A DNA stretch of 64,000 bases, from the NCBI GenBank assembly GCA_019454105.1, contig CP075364.1, forward strand, positions 2,421,362-2,485,361. Direction: 5' to 3'. Shown in pieces: positions 24,912-33,594 of the stretch. Numbering within the stretch: the first letter of the stretch is position 1; every line of letters starts with the position of its first letter. The translations under genes and the position numbers were made by a program. Source of the DNA: Fimbriimonadaceae bacterium. Lineage in GTDB: Bacteria; Armatimonadota; Fimbriimonadia; Fimbriimonadales; Fimbriimonadaceae. Under the pieces are notes generated by a model. The model had not been told where the DNA came from. It was given only the letters and a program-made list of their open reading frames with translations, and made no database searches.

Positions 24912-26170
24912 GGTTTGGCGGACTGGATCGTTCCCCGGCACTCGCCGAAGCCCACCCGATAGCCGTCTCCCTGCGCATACGCTCGCATCACCACCGAGTC
25001 TCCGTCTTCGAGGAACGCTCGGGTCTCACCGGTCTCACTGAGCTGGAGCGGCTTGGCCCCGCGCCAGGTGAGCTCCAGCATCGAGCCAAAGCTCCCTTCC
25101 TCCTCGCCGCTGATGGTGCCGCTGGCATAGAGGTCGCCGAACTCCACCGGGGTGCCGTTCGAGGTCAGATGGGCCAGTTGCTGCGACATGGACCAGTAGA
25201 GGTGCTTCATGTTCGAACGGCAGACCAGTTGCGGGGCCTTCATCTTCGACGATTGGAGCCAGACTTCCAACTCGACGTCAAAGTGGGGCCTGCCGTGGGG
25301 GCGGAGGTGGGGGAGTGGCTCGGGGTCTTGCTCCATCCCCTCGATACGGAAAGGCTCGAGTGCGTCCAGGGTGACGATCCAGGGCGAGACCGTGGTCGCG
25401 AAGCTCTTGCTGAGGAACGGCCCGAGCGGCTGGTACTCCCAGGCCTGGAAGTCGCGGGCCGACCAATCGTTCACGATCACCAGCCCGAGCATGTGGTCCT
25501 CTGCTGCTGAGCAAGTGATCCGCTTGCCCATCTCGCTCCCTTCGGCCAAATAGAAGCCCATCTCCAGTTCGAAGTCGAGCGATGCCGAGGGCCCGAAGAC
25601 GGGGGCGTCCGCCTCGGGCGGCTTGCGCTGGCCCTTCGGTCGGAGGATCGGCGTGCCGCTCGCCACGACGCTGCTCGCGCGGCCGTTATAGCCGATCGGC
25701 ACCCAGCGATAGTTGGGGAGGAGTGGTGGCTGGTCGGGCCGGAACATCCGACCGACGTTGCTCGCATGGTGGATGCCGCTGTAGAAATCGACGAAGGCGT
25801 TGGGCGGGATCGGAACCTGGGGGTTGGCCTTGTCCAACGGGACGAGCGCCCGCTCGCGAAGCTTCTTGTCGTCCCGGAGACGGGGGTTGTCCTCACTCAG
25901 AAGGTCGAACACGCACCGGCGCAGCACTCCGAGGCTCTCTCCTTGAAGCTCGATGAAGCTGTCGAGGATGGGGAAGTCGGCCTCACTGACGAGCCCGGCC
26001 TCGGACAGCGCGAGCAAGTCCAAGGCATAGTCACCGATCGCTACGGCGACGGCCTCGTTCCTGCCTTTCGGCGCGATGAGACCGAAGGGCAGGTTCTGAA
26101 TAGGGAAATCCGACCCTTCGGTCACCTTGACCCAGGAGCGGGCGCTGGGGGGCACGACGAACCGGCTCAA
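24908..26170 (-). CDS. fahA: Fumarylacetoacetase
   Basis: 420 aa, the full length of the family. The enzyme hydrolyses fumarylacetoacetate to fumarate and acetoacetate, the last step of tyrosine degradation. Catalytic/metal residues are visible: HHASNVGRMFRP, the Glu pair in DFELEMGFY, and Asp and Lys in NDWSARDFQAW ... FLSKSFATTVSPW. Substrate could also be a related beta-diketone. It overlaps the upstream unknown gene by ATGA and is thus its operon partner; other tyrosine catabolic genes are not in the window. Confidence 0.93.
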   Translation of the reverse strand: MSRFVVPPSARSWVKVTEGSDFPIQNLPFGLIAPKGRNEAVAVAIGDYALDLLALSEAGLVSEADFPILDSFIELQGESLGVLRRCVFDLLSEDNPRLRDDKKLRERALVPLDKANPQVPIPPNAFVDFYSGIHHASNVGRMFRPDQPPLLPNYRWVPIGYNGRASSVVASGTPILRPKGQRKPPEADAPVFGPSASLDFELEMGFYLAEGSEMGKRITCSAAEDHMLGLVIVNDWSARDFQAWEYQPLGPFLSKSFATTVSPWIVTLDALEPFRIEGMEQDPEPLPHLRPHGRPHFDVELEVWLQSSKMKAPQLVCRSNMKHLYWSMSQQLAHLTSNGTPVEFGDLYASGTISGEEEGSFGSMLELTWRGAKPLQLSETGETRAFLEDGDSVVMRAYAQGDGYRVGFGECRGTIQSAKP

Positions 26171-27081
26171 ACCGGGGCCTCCGTCAAGAGTCCGAGCCGT
26201 TGGAGCCCATCGAGCGGTTCCCTAACTGAGCACGACCCGAACCCGCCAAAGACGGCCCGGAAGTCTTCGATGTCGTCCAAGCTCAAGACGTGTTGGCTGC
26301 CTCTCATGGCGATCTGGTCAGCCCCGACGACGAACTCGCCCGGATCCTCCACAGCGAGAACCTCCATGATCTCGTTCACCGTGAACTCGTGGGCGACGGC
26401 AAAGGCGGCGGCGACCAGGACGTTGAGGAACCCATGATGGGTGGCCCCGGTCGTGGCTTGAAAGTGGCGGATCGGGTCGTGCAGCCCGGCGGTGAACTTG
26501 AACAAGGTGTCGATCGCCGCGACCTCATAGATAAAGCTGGCCAGGTCCCGAACGCTCGGAAAGGCCGAGGGCTCGAGCCCCCCGGTGCGGGCCTTGAACC
26601 CGATCTCCTCCCAGGCTCGTGCTGCCTCGTGAAGGGTGTCGGCCGTTTCTGGCCCCCAACCAAGCTCAGCGTACACCTCGATGTCGTCCATCTCGCCGGC
26701 CAGACGTTCGAGCGCTCCGGCCGCCGCCTTGGATCCTTCGCCTGACGGGATCTTGACCTCATAGGCCTCGATCTCGACGGCTTCGGTCGCGGCGGCCGCG
26801 CTCATCGCCTGGAGGTCGTCCCTCACGGTGGTCGGACTCCCTTCGATCGGTGTGCCCACGACCGTGACCGGAATCGCTCCCTCGCCGTGCTTCCGGACGG
26901 TCTCGGCTAGTTCCTCCAGCCGTGAGACCGGGCATACGAAGCGGTCGACGATCCAACCGTCCTGGTGGCCCAGCAACGCCGCGTACTCCAGAAACGCGGG
27001 CTCCAGTTCCAGCTTCGCGGGCGGGAAGAGGCCCGCGTAGTCGATACTTTCTGAAAGCAAGGCCTCGAGAGATCGCTTCAT
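26167..27081 (-). CDS. Conserved-looking protein of unknown function, paired with fahA
   Basis: 304 aa with no TM or signal peptide. Alternating helices and strands (IPVTVVGTP, VEIEAYEVKIPSG, IGFKARTGG, FKFTAGLHDPIRH) suggest a TIM-barrel-like alpha/beta fold, but no family is recognised. The first residues MKRSLEALLSESIDYAGLFPPAKL are distinctive. Its stop overlaps the fahA start by 4 nt, so it probably acts in the same catabolic pathway, perhaps on a neighbouring intermediate (inference only). Confidence 0.8.
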   Translation of the reverse strand: MKRSLEALLSESIDYAGLFPPAKLELEPAFLEYAALLGHQDGWIVDRFVCPVSRLEELAETVRKHGEGAIPVTVVGTPIEGSPTTVRDDLQAMSAAAATEAVEIEAYEVKIPSGEGSKAAAGALERLAGEMDDIEVYAELGWGPETADTLHEAARAWEEIGFKARTGGLEPSAFPSVRDLASFIYEVAAIDTLFKFTAGLHDPIRHFQATTGATHHGFLNVLVAAAFAVAHEFTVNEIMEVLAVEDPGEFVVGADQIAMRGSQHVLSLDDIEDFRAVFGGFGSCSVREPLDGLQRLGLLTEAPV

Positions 27082-27152
27082 GACACGAGTTTAGCCGGGG
27101 CCATCGGAGTGAGAAGGTCTGGTAACCTCGCCCGTCTCTAGCTTGAGGAACC

Positions 27153-27569
27153 ATGTCCGACGACGCTGAACTCATGACCCAGGCCGCCGAGCAGGAGGAC
27201 GCACACCTGGAGGAACTTGCCGAGGAACCGACCGAGACCTCGGCGGCGCAAGCAACGCTGATCGTCAAACGGGGTGGAGTCGAGACCGAAGACGCCTTTA
27301 CGTTTTCTCCACCGGCCGTCATCGGTCGGTTCGACCCAAGCGTCGGGCCGGTCGATATCGACTTGGGGAGCCTCCCCGAAGGCCAGTACGTCTCACGCAA
27401 GCACGCCAAGATCACGTTCGAGGCCGGGGCCTGGACCATTCAAGACCTCGGGTCGAGCAACGGCACTTACCTTCTGCGGGAAGACTTCGAGCGTGTCGAG
27501 AGCGCGCCGATCGAGGACGGCGACGAGATCGCGCTGGGTAACGCGCGGTTCGTGTTCAGGCTGCCTTAG
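27153..27569 (+). CDS. FHA domain protein
   Basis: 138 aa. An acidic N-terminal tail (1-40, many Glu, possible phosphorylation targets such as Thr in EEPTETS) precedes an FHA domain: VIGRFDP, VSRKHAKI and LGSSNGTYL are the phosphothreonine-binding loops. It would bind a Thr-phosphorylated partner of a Ser/Thr kinase; no kinase is in the window. A GAGGA ribosome-binding site precedes the ATG. Confidence 0.92.
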   Translation: MSDDAELMTQAAEQEDAHLEELAEEPTETSAAQATLIVKRGGVETEDAFTFSPPAVIGRFDPSVGPVDIDLGSLPEGQYVSRKHAKITFEAGAWTIQDLGSSNGTYLLREDFERVESAPIEDGDEIALGNARFVFRLP

Positions 27570-27595
27570 AGCTCGGCAGGTATCCTGAGGGGACA

Positions 27596-27928
27596 ATGGC
27601 GAAAGTCAAAGAAGGAGACCGCGTTCGGGTCGTTGACCGGCCCGTGACGGAGCAAGACCGTAAGACGAACATCTACTTCGACCATATGAAGGGGCTCACC
27701 GGCACCGTGGCCAACGTTTATGGCCCCGACGAGGTGGCGGTGAAGGTCGATCTGGATTCCCTCCAAAGAGTTTCCCGCGAAGTTCACGACATGGCCACGG
27801 TTCGGATGAGAGAGAAGTTCCTCGCAAACGCCCCCGAAGAGGCGCGAAAGTCGCTGACCAAGGAGGAACTGGAGTTCGTCCCCCACTCGGTGATCCTCGT
27901 CCGCCAAGACGACCTCGAAAAGGTCTGA
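27596..27928 (+). CDS. Small hypothetical protein with SH3/KOW-like N-terminus
   Basis: 110 aa, soluble and highly charged. Residues 1-55 (KEGDRVRVVDRPV, LTGTVANVYGPDEVAVKVD) look like an SH3-like/KOW barrel; the C-terminal half is helical (REKFLANAPEEARKSLTKEEL). TATCCT (27581-27586) lies 9 nt before the ATG, with a GAGGGG stretch between. It sits 27 bp after the FHA gene. No named family. Confidence 0.78.
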   Translation: MAKVKEGDRVRVVDRPVTEQDRKTNIYFDHMKGLTGTVANVYGPDEVAVKVDLDSLQRVSREVHDMATVRMREKFLANAPEEARKSLTKEELEFVPHSVILVRQDDLEKV

Positions 27929-27981
27929 CGCGTTCGGACAGTGGGCTCGATTGAACCTGTGTCAGAATAGGGGGGACGACC

Positions 27982-28728
27982 ATGGCTGGCCATAGCAAAT
28001 GGAAGAACATCCGGCTCCGCAAGGGCAAGCAGGACGCCTTGCGGGGGAAGCTGTTCACCAAGCTCGCCCGCGAGATCATCGTCGCGGCCAAGATGGGAGG
28101 GGGCGACCCGGCCGTGAACGCCAGGCTCCGTCTCGCCATCGAGAAGGCGAAAGAGAACTCTGTGCCCAAGGACAACATCGAACGGGCCATCGCCAAGGGG
28201 AGCGGAGGCGGCGAGGGCACCAACTATGAAGAGATCCTGTACGAGGGCGCGGGCCCAGGCGGGGTCGCCTTCATGGTCGAGGTTTATTCCGACAACCGCA
28301 ACCGCACCGTCGGCGAGCTTCGGCACGCGTTCACCAAGCACGGCGGAGCCCTCGGCGAGAACGGGTCTCAGGCCTGGCAGTTCAAGCATGTCGGGCAGAT
28401 CCTCGTCAACAAGTCCGACGTCGATGAAGAAACCCTGACTCTCTCGGCATTGGAGGCGGGTGCGGAGGACGTCGAGACCGACGACGACGAGGCCTTCACC
28501 GTCACCACCGCCATTGCCGGACTCCACGCATGTAACGAAGCCCTGAACAAAGCAGGCATCCCAACCCATGGGGTCGGGCTCACCCGGGTGGCGACGAACC
28601 TGGCCAATCCCAGCCGAGAGGACTTGCTCCGAGTGGTCAAGCTGATCGACGCGCTGGAAGAGCTGGACGACGTCAAGGAGACCTTCGTCAACGTCGAGAT
28701 TCCGGAAGAGCTCTACGACGAGTCGTAA
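27982..28728 (+). CDS. yebC: YebC/PmpR family protein (TACO1-like)
   Basis: 248 aa. It begins MAGHSKWKNIRLRKGKQD and contains NIERAIAKGSG and YEGAGPGGV, the YebC signatures. Members act as DNA-binding regulators or as translation factors at difficult codon stretches, like mitochondrial TACO1; the sequence cannot decide which. It lies 9 bp before the rhomboid gene. Confidence 0.95.
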   Translation: MAGHSKWKNIRLRKGKQDALRGKLFTKLAREIIVAAKMGGGDPAVNARLRLAIEKAKENSVPKDNIERAIAKGSGGGEGTNYEEILYEGAGPGGVAFMVEVYSDNRNRTVGELRHAFTKHGGALGENGSQAWQFKHVGQILVNKSDVDEETLTLSALEAGAEDVETDDDEAFTVTTAIAGLHACNEALNKAGIPTHGVGLTRVATNLANPSREDLLRVVKLIDALEELDDVKETFVNVEIPEELYDES

Positions 28729-28737
28729 CGAGCACCC

Positions 28738-29814
28738 ATGAGCCGTCACGTCCCGTGGGTCACCCTCGCGCTCGTCGGGCTCAACTTGCTGGCTTCGTTC
28801 CTCGGGGCGCTGGACCGTCAAGTGATCCTTGAGTTTTCGTTCGACCCGAACTCGCCCTCGGCGCTTTTCGCGTTGACGAGCCTCTTCCTCCATGCCAACA
28901 CCCTCCACCTCTTGGGCAACCTTGTGTTCTTGGCCGCGGTCGGGCCACGCGTCGAAGAGGTGGCCGGATGGTGGAAGTTCCTTTTGGTCTATTTGGCAGG
29001 CGGTTTCGTCGGTGTCGCGGCCCACTGGGCAGTGATGCGGGCCATTGGTGGAGGGTTGCCTTTACTGGGCGCGAGCGGCTCGATCGCGGCCGTGGCCGGA
29101 TACGCCGCCGTCAGGTTTATGCGGAGCCGCGTGCCCTTGGCCCCGCGGTTACGGGTCACGGTCGGGACGGTCACTATGATTTGGGTCGGCTTGCAGGGCG
29201 TCGGGGCGTTTGTCAGACTCGGTGACCCGGGCGGCGCCGCGTTCTGGACCCATCTGGCCGGCTTCTTGGTCGGATTGCTCCTCAGCCTCGCCCTTGGCGC
29301 GCCAGCGGAGGCGCGGAGGCAGCACGACGACCGAGTCTTGGACGAGATGCGGGATCGAAGTCCGGCGGCCTCCTTGATGGCGGCGCAAAATGTGCTCATC
29401 CACCGTCCTGGCGACGCCAGGGCTCTCCGCCAGATGGCCGAAGCCTACCGGGATATGGGAGAGGTCACCGAAGCAGCCGAGGCATGGGCGAGACTCGTCG
29501 AAGCCGCCGATGGCGACGACCAGCTCGAGGCCCTCAAAGGCCTTTCTCGCGCAGGGGCCTTGACGATCCTGCCCACCGCGCGGCGAATGAAGCTATCTTC
29601 TGATTGGGCCGATCAAGAGCCTGACCTCTCCGTCCGCATCATGGAAAGCGTTCTCGACGACGAGGAAGACCCCGAAGCCCGGGCCGACGCGGTCTTGGCA
29701 CTGGCCCAGCTGTCGACCGGGGACGACCAAGCCCGCTGGTTGGACGACCTTCGTCGCGACTACCCCCTCAGCCACGCTCACGATATGGCCGTTCGTAAGG
29801 GTCTGATCCCATGA
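28738..29814 (+). CDS. Rhomboid intramembrane serine protease with TPR-like tail
   Basis: 358 aa. Six TM helices in residues 1-190 carry the rhomboid features: HANTLHLLGNLVFL, GxSG as LGASGSIAAV (Ser about 113) and the catalytic His in WTHLAGFLVG (about 171). The C-terminal 160 residues are cytoplasmic and helical, with TPR-like repeats (HRPGDARALRQMAEAYRDMGEVTEAAEAWARL). It should cleave TM helices of unknown substrates. The gene overlaps the acyltransferase by ATGA. Confidence 0.92.
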   Translation: MSRHVPWVTLALVGLNLLASFLGALDRQVILEFSFDPNSPSALFALTSLFLHANTLHLLGNLVFLAAVGPRVEEVAGWWKFLLVYLAGGFVGVAAHWAVMRAIGGGLPLLGASGSIAAVAGYAAVRFMRSRVPLAPRLRVTVGTVTMIWVGLQGVGAFVRLGDPGGAAFWTHLAGFLVGLLLSLALGAPAEARRQHDDRVLDEMRDRSPAASLMAAQNVLIHRPGDARALRQMAEAYRDMGEVTEAAEAWARLVEAADGDDQLEALKGLSRAGALTILPTARRMKLSSDWADQEPDLSVRIMESVLDDEEDPEARADAVLALAQLSTGDDQARWLDDLRRDYPLSHAHDMAVRKGLIP

Positions 29815-30470
29815 AGCAGCATTGGCGGAACGTCCGGCCGTATGTGCTCGCGCCGCTGATCTACGCGTTGGTGAGGCTGATCGGGCTGACCCTTCGCATC
29901 GAAACTCGCGGATTTGAGCGAATTGCCCAAAACCCGGGAAGCCGCATCATGGCGGGTTGGCACGGGCGGACGCTTGTCGCCGCACTTTTCTTCCGGGGCC
30001 AAGGCCTGGTCACCATCATCAGCCAAAGCAAAGACGGCGAGATGCAAGACAGGATCTTCCGCTGGTTAGGGTTCCGGACGATCAGGGGATCCACTGGTCG
30101 TGGTGGCGTGACCGCCCTCAGGGAAAGTATCGAGGCGCTCCGACAGGGCGCTGCCATGGCATTTACACCGGACGGGCCCCGCGGCCCTTCCGGTGTGGTC
30201 CAGCAGGGGATCATGATCATGGCAAAAAAGTCGGGCGCGGCCCTCGTTCCTGTGGGCGTCTCGGCTGACCGTCGCTGGCTCGCACCGACCTGGGACCGCT
30301 ATATGGTGCCAAAGCCTTTCGCCAAGTGCCTCATGGTGTTCGGCGAGCCCATATGCTTGAGTCCAGACGCGGATGATGCGTCACTCGAAGAAGCCCGGGC
30401 TGATTTCGAACGTCAAATGCACCTGCTGCAAGCTGAAGCTGAGGCCGAATGTGGTCATCCGGGAGCGTGA
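29811..30470 (+). CDS. DUF374-type lysophospholipid acyltransferase
   Basis: 219 aa. GWHGRTLVA, ISQSKDGE, GSTGRGG and FTPDGPRGP are the DUF374 signatures. Members are membrane-associated acyltransferases related to the lipid A/LPLAT group; some diderms use them for envelope lipids. The first residues form a hydrophobic membrane-binding helix (YVLAPLIYALVRLIGL). It starts inside the rhomboid stop. Confidence 0.9.
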   Translation: MKQHWRNVRPYVLAPLIYALVRLIGLTLRIETRGFERIAQNPGSRIMAGWHGRTLVAALFFRGQGLVTIISQSKDGEMQDRIFRWLGFRTIRGSTGRGGVTALRESIEALRQGAAMAFTPDGPRGPSGVVQQGIMIMAKKSGAALVPVGVSADRRWLAPTWDRYMVPKPFAKCLMVFGEPICLSPDADDASLEEARADFERQMHLLQAEAEAECGHPGA

Positions 30471-30500
30471 GAGGGGCTGGTACTCTTCTCCATACAAACG

Positions 30501-31067
30501 ATGAGAGTTTTGATCGCTGACGATGATCCGATCATTCGGCTTGACCTGAAGCAGATGCTGGAAAGCCTCGGCTATTCGGTCATTGCCGAGGCGGAGGACG
30601 GCCATCAGGCGGTCGAATTGGCGCGAGAGCACAAGCCCGACGTCTGCTTGTTGGACGTCAAGATGCCGCACACAGACGGGATCGCGGTCGCAGAGACCTT
30701 GGCCGAGGAGTCGATCGCTCCAGCCGTCCTCCTGACCGCTTATTCCGATTCGGGCTTGATCGCCCGGGCCAAGGAGGCCGGGATCTTTGGCTACCTCGTG
30801 AAACCCTTCAAGCCGAGCGACCTGAGTCCTGCGATCGAAGTGGCCCGCAGCCGGTACGAGCAGAACGAGCAACTCCGGGCCGAAGTCGCCTCGGTCAAGG
30901 ACCGCTTGGAAGCGCGAAAGGCGATCGAAAAGGCGAAGGGCCTGATCATGGAAAAGGAAGGGGTCTCTGAGGCCGAGGCCTACCGACGGATCCAGTTGCA
31001 GTCCATGAACCAGCGGCTCTCGATGCGCGAGGTCGCCGACGCCGTCATCATCGCCAATCAAGTTTAA
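30501..31067 (+). CDS. ANTAR-domain response regulator
   Basis: 188 aa. Receiver domain 1-120 with acidic pocket DDD (7-9), phospho-acceptor D52 in CLLDVKMP, LLTAYSD and VKPFKPS. A coiled-coil linker (KDRLEARKAIEKAKGLIM) leads to an ANTAR RNA-binding domain (EGVSEAEAYRRIQLQSMNQRLSMREVA). Such proteins, once phosphorylated, bind paired hexaloop hairpins in mRNA leaders and prevent termination. No kinase is adjacent; the orphan sensor kinase at 58635-60404 is a possible but unproven partner. Confidence 0.95.
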   Translation: MRVLIADDDPIIRLDLKQMLESLGYSVIAEAEDGHQAVELAREHKPDVCLLDVKMPHTDGIAVAETLAEESIAPAVLLTAYSDSGLIARAKEAGIFGYLVKPFKPSDLSPAIEVARSRYEQNEQLRAEVASVKDRLEARKAIEKAKGLIMEKEGVSEAEAYRRIQLQSMNQRLSMREVADAVIIANQV

Positions 31068-31080
31068 GGCTTCCTTAGCG

Positions 31081-31086
31081 TAAACT
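31081..31086 (+). promoter_or_regulatory. -10 box of the nucleotidyltransferase gene
   Basis: TAAACT ends 6 nt before ATG 31093. No ribosome-binding site lies between. Confidence 0.45.
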
Positions 31087-31092
31087 CCTGCC

Positions 31093-33594
31093 ATGAAGGC
31101 GGTCGTCATGGCGGGCGGAGAAGGCTCCCGGCTCAGGCCGCTGACCTCAAACAGGCCCAAGCCACTTGTCCCGGTGGTGAACCGCCCGATCATGGGCCAT
31201 ATCCTCTCGCAACTCGCGCTTCACGGTTTCAAAGAGGTCGTCGCGACGCTCCACTATCTCCCCGACGAGATTCAAAACGCTCTCGGGGACGGGAGCGAGC
31301 ACGGTGTGTGCATGACCTATTCCATCGAAGATGTCCCACTCGGAACGGCTGGGAGCGTGAAACAGGCGGAAGCCTTGATCAAGGACGACACCTTCTTGAT
31401 CGTGTCGGGCGACGCGCTGACCGACTGCCACCTCTCGAAGGCTCTGGAGTTCCACAAATCGCGTCAAAGCTTGGCCACGATCGTACTGAGTCGGGTCCCC
31501 AACCCCCTTGAGTTCGGAATCGTCATCACGGACGACTCGGGCCGGATCGAGAGGTTCTTGGAGAAGCCAGGCTGGGGCGAGGTGTTCAGCGACACCGTCA
31601 ATACGGGAATTTACATTCTGGAGCCAGAAATCTTGGACAAAATGGAGTCAAACCTCCGCTACGACTGGAGCGGCGACATCTTTCCGGCCCTGCTCGCCGA
31701 GCAAGCCCCCATGTATGGCTACGTGTCTGACGAGTATTGGTGCGACGTTGGGACGATCCAGCAATACATGGAGGCCCAAAAGCAAGTGCTGTCTGGGCAG
31801 ACGAACCTCAAACCCTCTGGTACCGAGATCGCGCCTGGCGTTTGGGTAGGCGAGGGGACAGTGATCGACGACTCGGCACTGCTCGTCCCACCGGTCTGCA
31901 TCGGGTCAAACTCGCGGATCAAGCGGCGGGCACAAGTCGGCCCCTACACCGCCCTTGGCGACTCGACCTTGGTCGAAGAGGGAGCGGTGATCGAGCGATC
32001 GGTCGTCTGGGACTCCTGCTACATCGGGCTCGACGCGGCGGTCCGGTCGGCCGCTGTTTGCTCCAGGGTCACGATCAAGCGCGACTCGAAGGTCATGGAA
32101 GACGCCGTCGTCGGTGATCGGTGCCTCATCGACGTTGGTGCCACCATCCGCCCTCGGGTCAAGGTTTGGCCGGACAAGTCGGTGGAGCGTGGGTCGACCT
32201 TGACCATGTCGCTCGTGTGGGGCAACAAGTGGCGAGGCTCCCTCTTCCGTGACTTGGGAGTGGCGGGGCTCAGCAACATCGAGATCACTCCCGAATTCGC
32301 CACTCGGTTCGGTCTGGCCCTTGGCACGGTGCTTCCACAACATACCCGGGTCGTCGCAAGCCGTGACTCGTCGAGAAGCTCGCAAATGATCAAGAGCTCG
32401 ATCATGGCCAGTCTCTTGAGCACAGGATGCGATGTGATCGACCTGAGGGCCGTTCCCGTCCCGATCGCCCGACACTTCACGCTCCGCTCCGATGCCCGCG
32501 CCGCGGTCAATGTCCGAAAGCTCCCGGGAAACGCCCGACTGACGCTGATGGAGACTTTTGACGAGACGGGCATGTATGTCTCCCAGCCTTTCGAACGCAA
32601 GGTCGAAGCCACCTTCTTCCGGGAAGACTTTCAACGGATCGACTCCGAAGAACTCGGTAAGACCGAGGTCGCGACAGGCGCCAACGCCCTCTACAAAGGC
32701 GACTTCTTTAAGCTATTGCCGCAATCCAAGCTTTCGCGTCGACCCGAAGTCGTCGTCGACTACGGCTTTAGCCCGATCAGTTCGATTTTTCAAGGGATTC
32801 TTCACGAACTGGGCGTCACCGCGATGTCGTTCAACAGCCATAGTGACGCCCGATTGGCGCCAAGGACTCCCGAAGCGATCTCTCGTCATCTCGAAGAACT
32901 AGGGCGGATCGTCGGGTCTTTGAACTGCGAACTGGGCGCCCTGGTGACCAGCGAGGGCGAGCGGCTCTACGTTGTTGACGATCGAGGAAGACCCTTGATG
33001 GGCAACACGCTCTTTGCCGTGTTCTGCTTGTTAGTGGCCAAGACTCGACCTGCCACGACGATCGCCATGAGCGTCACAGCCCCCAGCCGAATCGAGGAAA
33101 TCCTAGTCCGCGAGGGAGCGCGCGTGCGACGGTGCCGTTCCAGTGCCCGTGACCTGATCTTGACGGCGGGTCAAGACGACGTCGGGTTTGCTGGCGACGA
33201 GTCGGGCGGGTTCATCGATCCCAGGCTTCACCCAGGCTTTGACGCGATGTTCAGTCTTGCGAGCCTGATGTCGATGCTCGACCAAACGAACACTCGGCTG
33301 AGTGAGCTGGTCGACAGCTTGCCTGACTTTCACTTGGCTTATGAGCAAGTGCCCTGCCCTTGGGAGACAAAAGGGGCCGTGATGCGTCGGCTTTCAGAAG
33401 AGCACCGGCAAGGCCAAAGGGTCGAACTTGTCGATGGGATCAAGGTTTATGACGACGATGCTTGGGTCCTTGTACTACCTGACTCGTTCGAACCCGTCTT
33501 CCATGTTTTCGCCGAAAGCCCCGATCAAGGGGCTAGCACTGGCCTCGTTGCCGAATATGCTGGCAGAATCCGAGAACTTGGAGCCTCACATTGA
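31093..33594 (+). CDS. Mannose-1-P guanylyltransferase-like / degenerate phosphohexomutase fusion
   Basis: 833 aa. Residues 1-235 are a sugar-1-phosphate nucleotidyltransferase (MAGGEGSRLRPLT, the GxGxRLxPLT signature). About 250-365 is a left-handed beta-helix of hexapeptide repeats. From about 375 the sequence follows the four-domain phosphomannomutase/phosphoglucomutase fold, but the phosphoserine loop TASHNP is missing: AAVNVRKLPGNARL stands there. The mutase part is therefore probably regulatory or structural, as in similar long fusions of actinobacteria and cyanobacteria. It likely supplies GDP-mannose or another NDP-sugar. A TTG-started deacetylase overlaps its stop. Confidence 0.88.
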   Translation: MKAVVMAGGEGSRLRPLTSNRPKPLVPVVNRPIMGHILSQLALHGFKEVVATLHYLPDEIQNALGDGSEHGVCMTYSIEDVPLGTAGSVKQAEALIKDDTFLIVSGDALTDCHLSKALEFHKSRQSLATIVLSRVPNPLEFGIVITDDSGRIERFLEKPGWGEVFSDTVNTGIYILEPEILDKMESNLRYDWSGDIFPALLAEQAPMYGYVSDEYWCDVGTIQQYMEAQKQVLSGQTNLKPSGTEIAPGVWVGEGTVIDDSALLVPPVCIGSNSRIKRRAQVGPYTALGDSTLVEEGAVIERSVVWDSCYIGLDAAVRSAAVCSRVTIKRDSKVMEDAVVGDRCLIDVGATIRPRVKVWPDKSVERGSTLTMSLVWGNKWRGSLFRDLGVAGLSNIEITPEFATRFGLALGTVLPQHTRVVASRDSSRSSQMIKSSIMASLLSTGCDVIDLRAVPVPIARHFTLRSDARAAVNVRKLPGNARLTLMETFDETGMYVSQPFERKVEATFFREDFQRIDSEELGKTEVATGANALYKGDFFKLLPQSKLSRRPEVVVDYGFSPISSIFQGILHELGVTAMSFNSHSDARLAPRTPEAISRHLEELGRIVGSLNCELGALVTSEGERLYVVDDRGRPLMGNTLFAVFCLLVAKTRPATTIAMSVTAPSRIEEILVREGARVRRCRSSARDLILTAGQDDVGFAGDESGGFIDPRLHPGFDAMFSLASLMSMLDQTNTRLSELVDSLPDFHLAYEQVPCPWETKGAVMRRLSEEHRQGQRVELVDGIKVYDDDAWVLVLPDSFEPVFHVFAESPDQGASTGLVAEYAGRIRELGASH

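Noticed and set aside
27784-29025. 413-codon frame on the minus strand
   Set aside because: Antisense to yebC and the rhomboid gene; no recognisable features.
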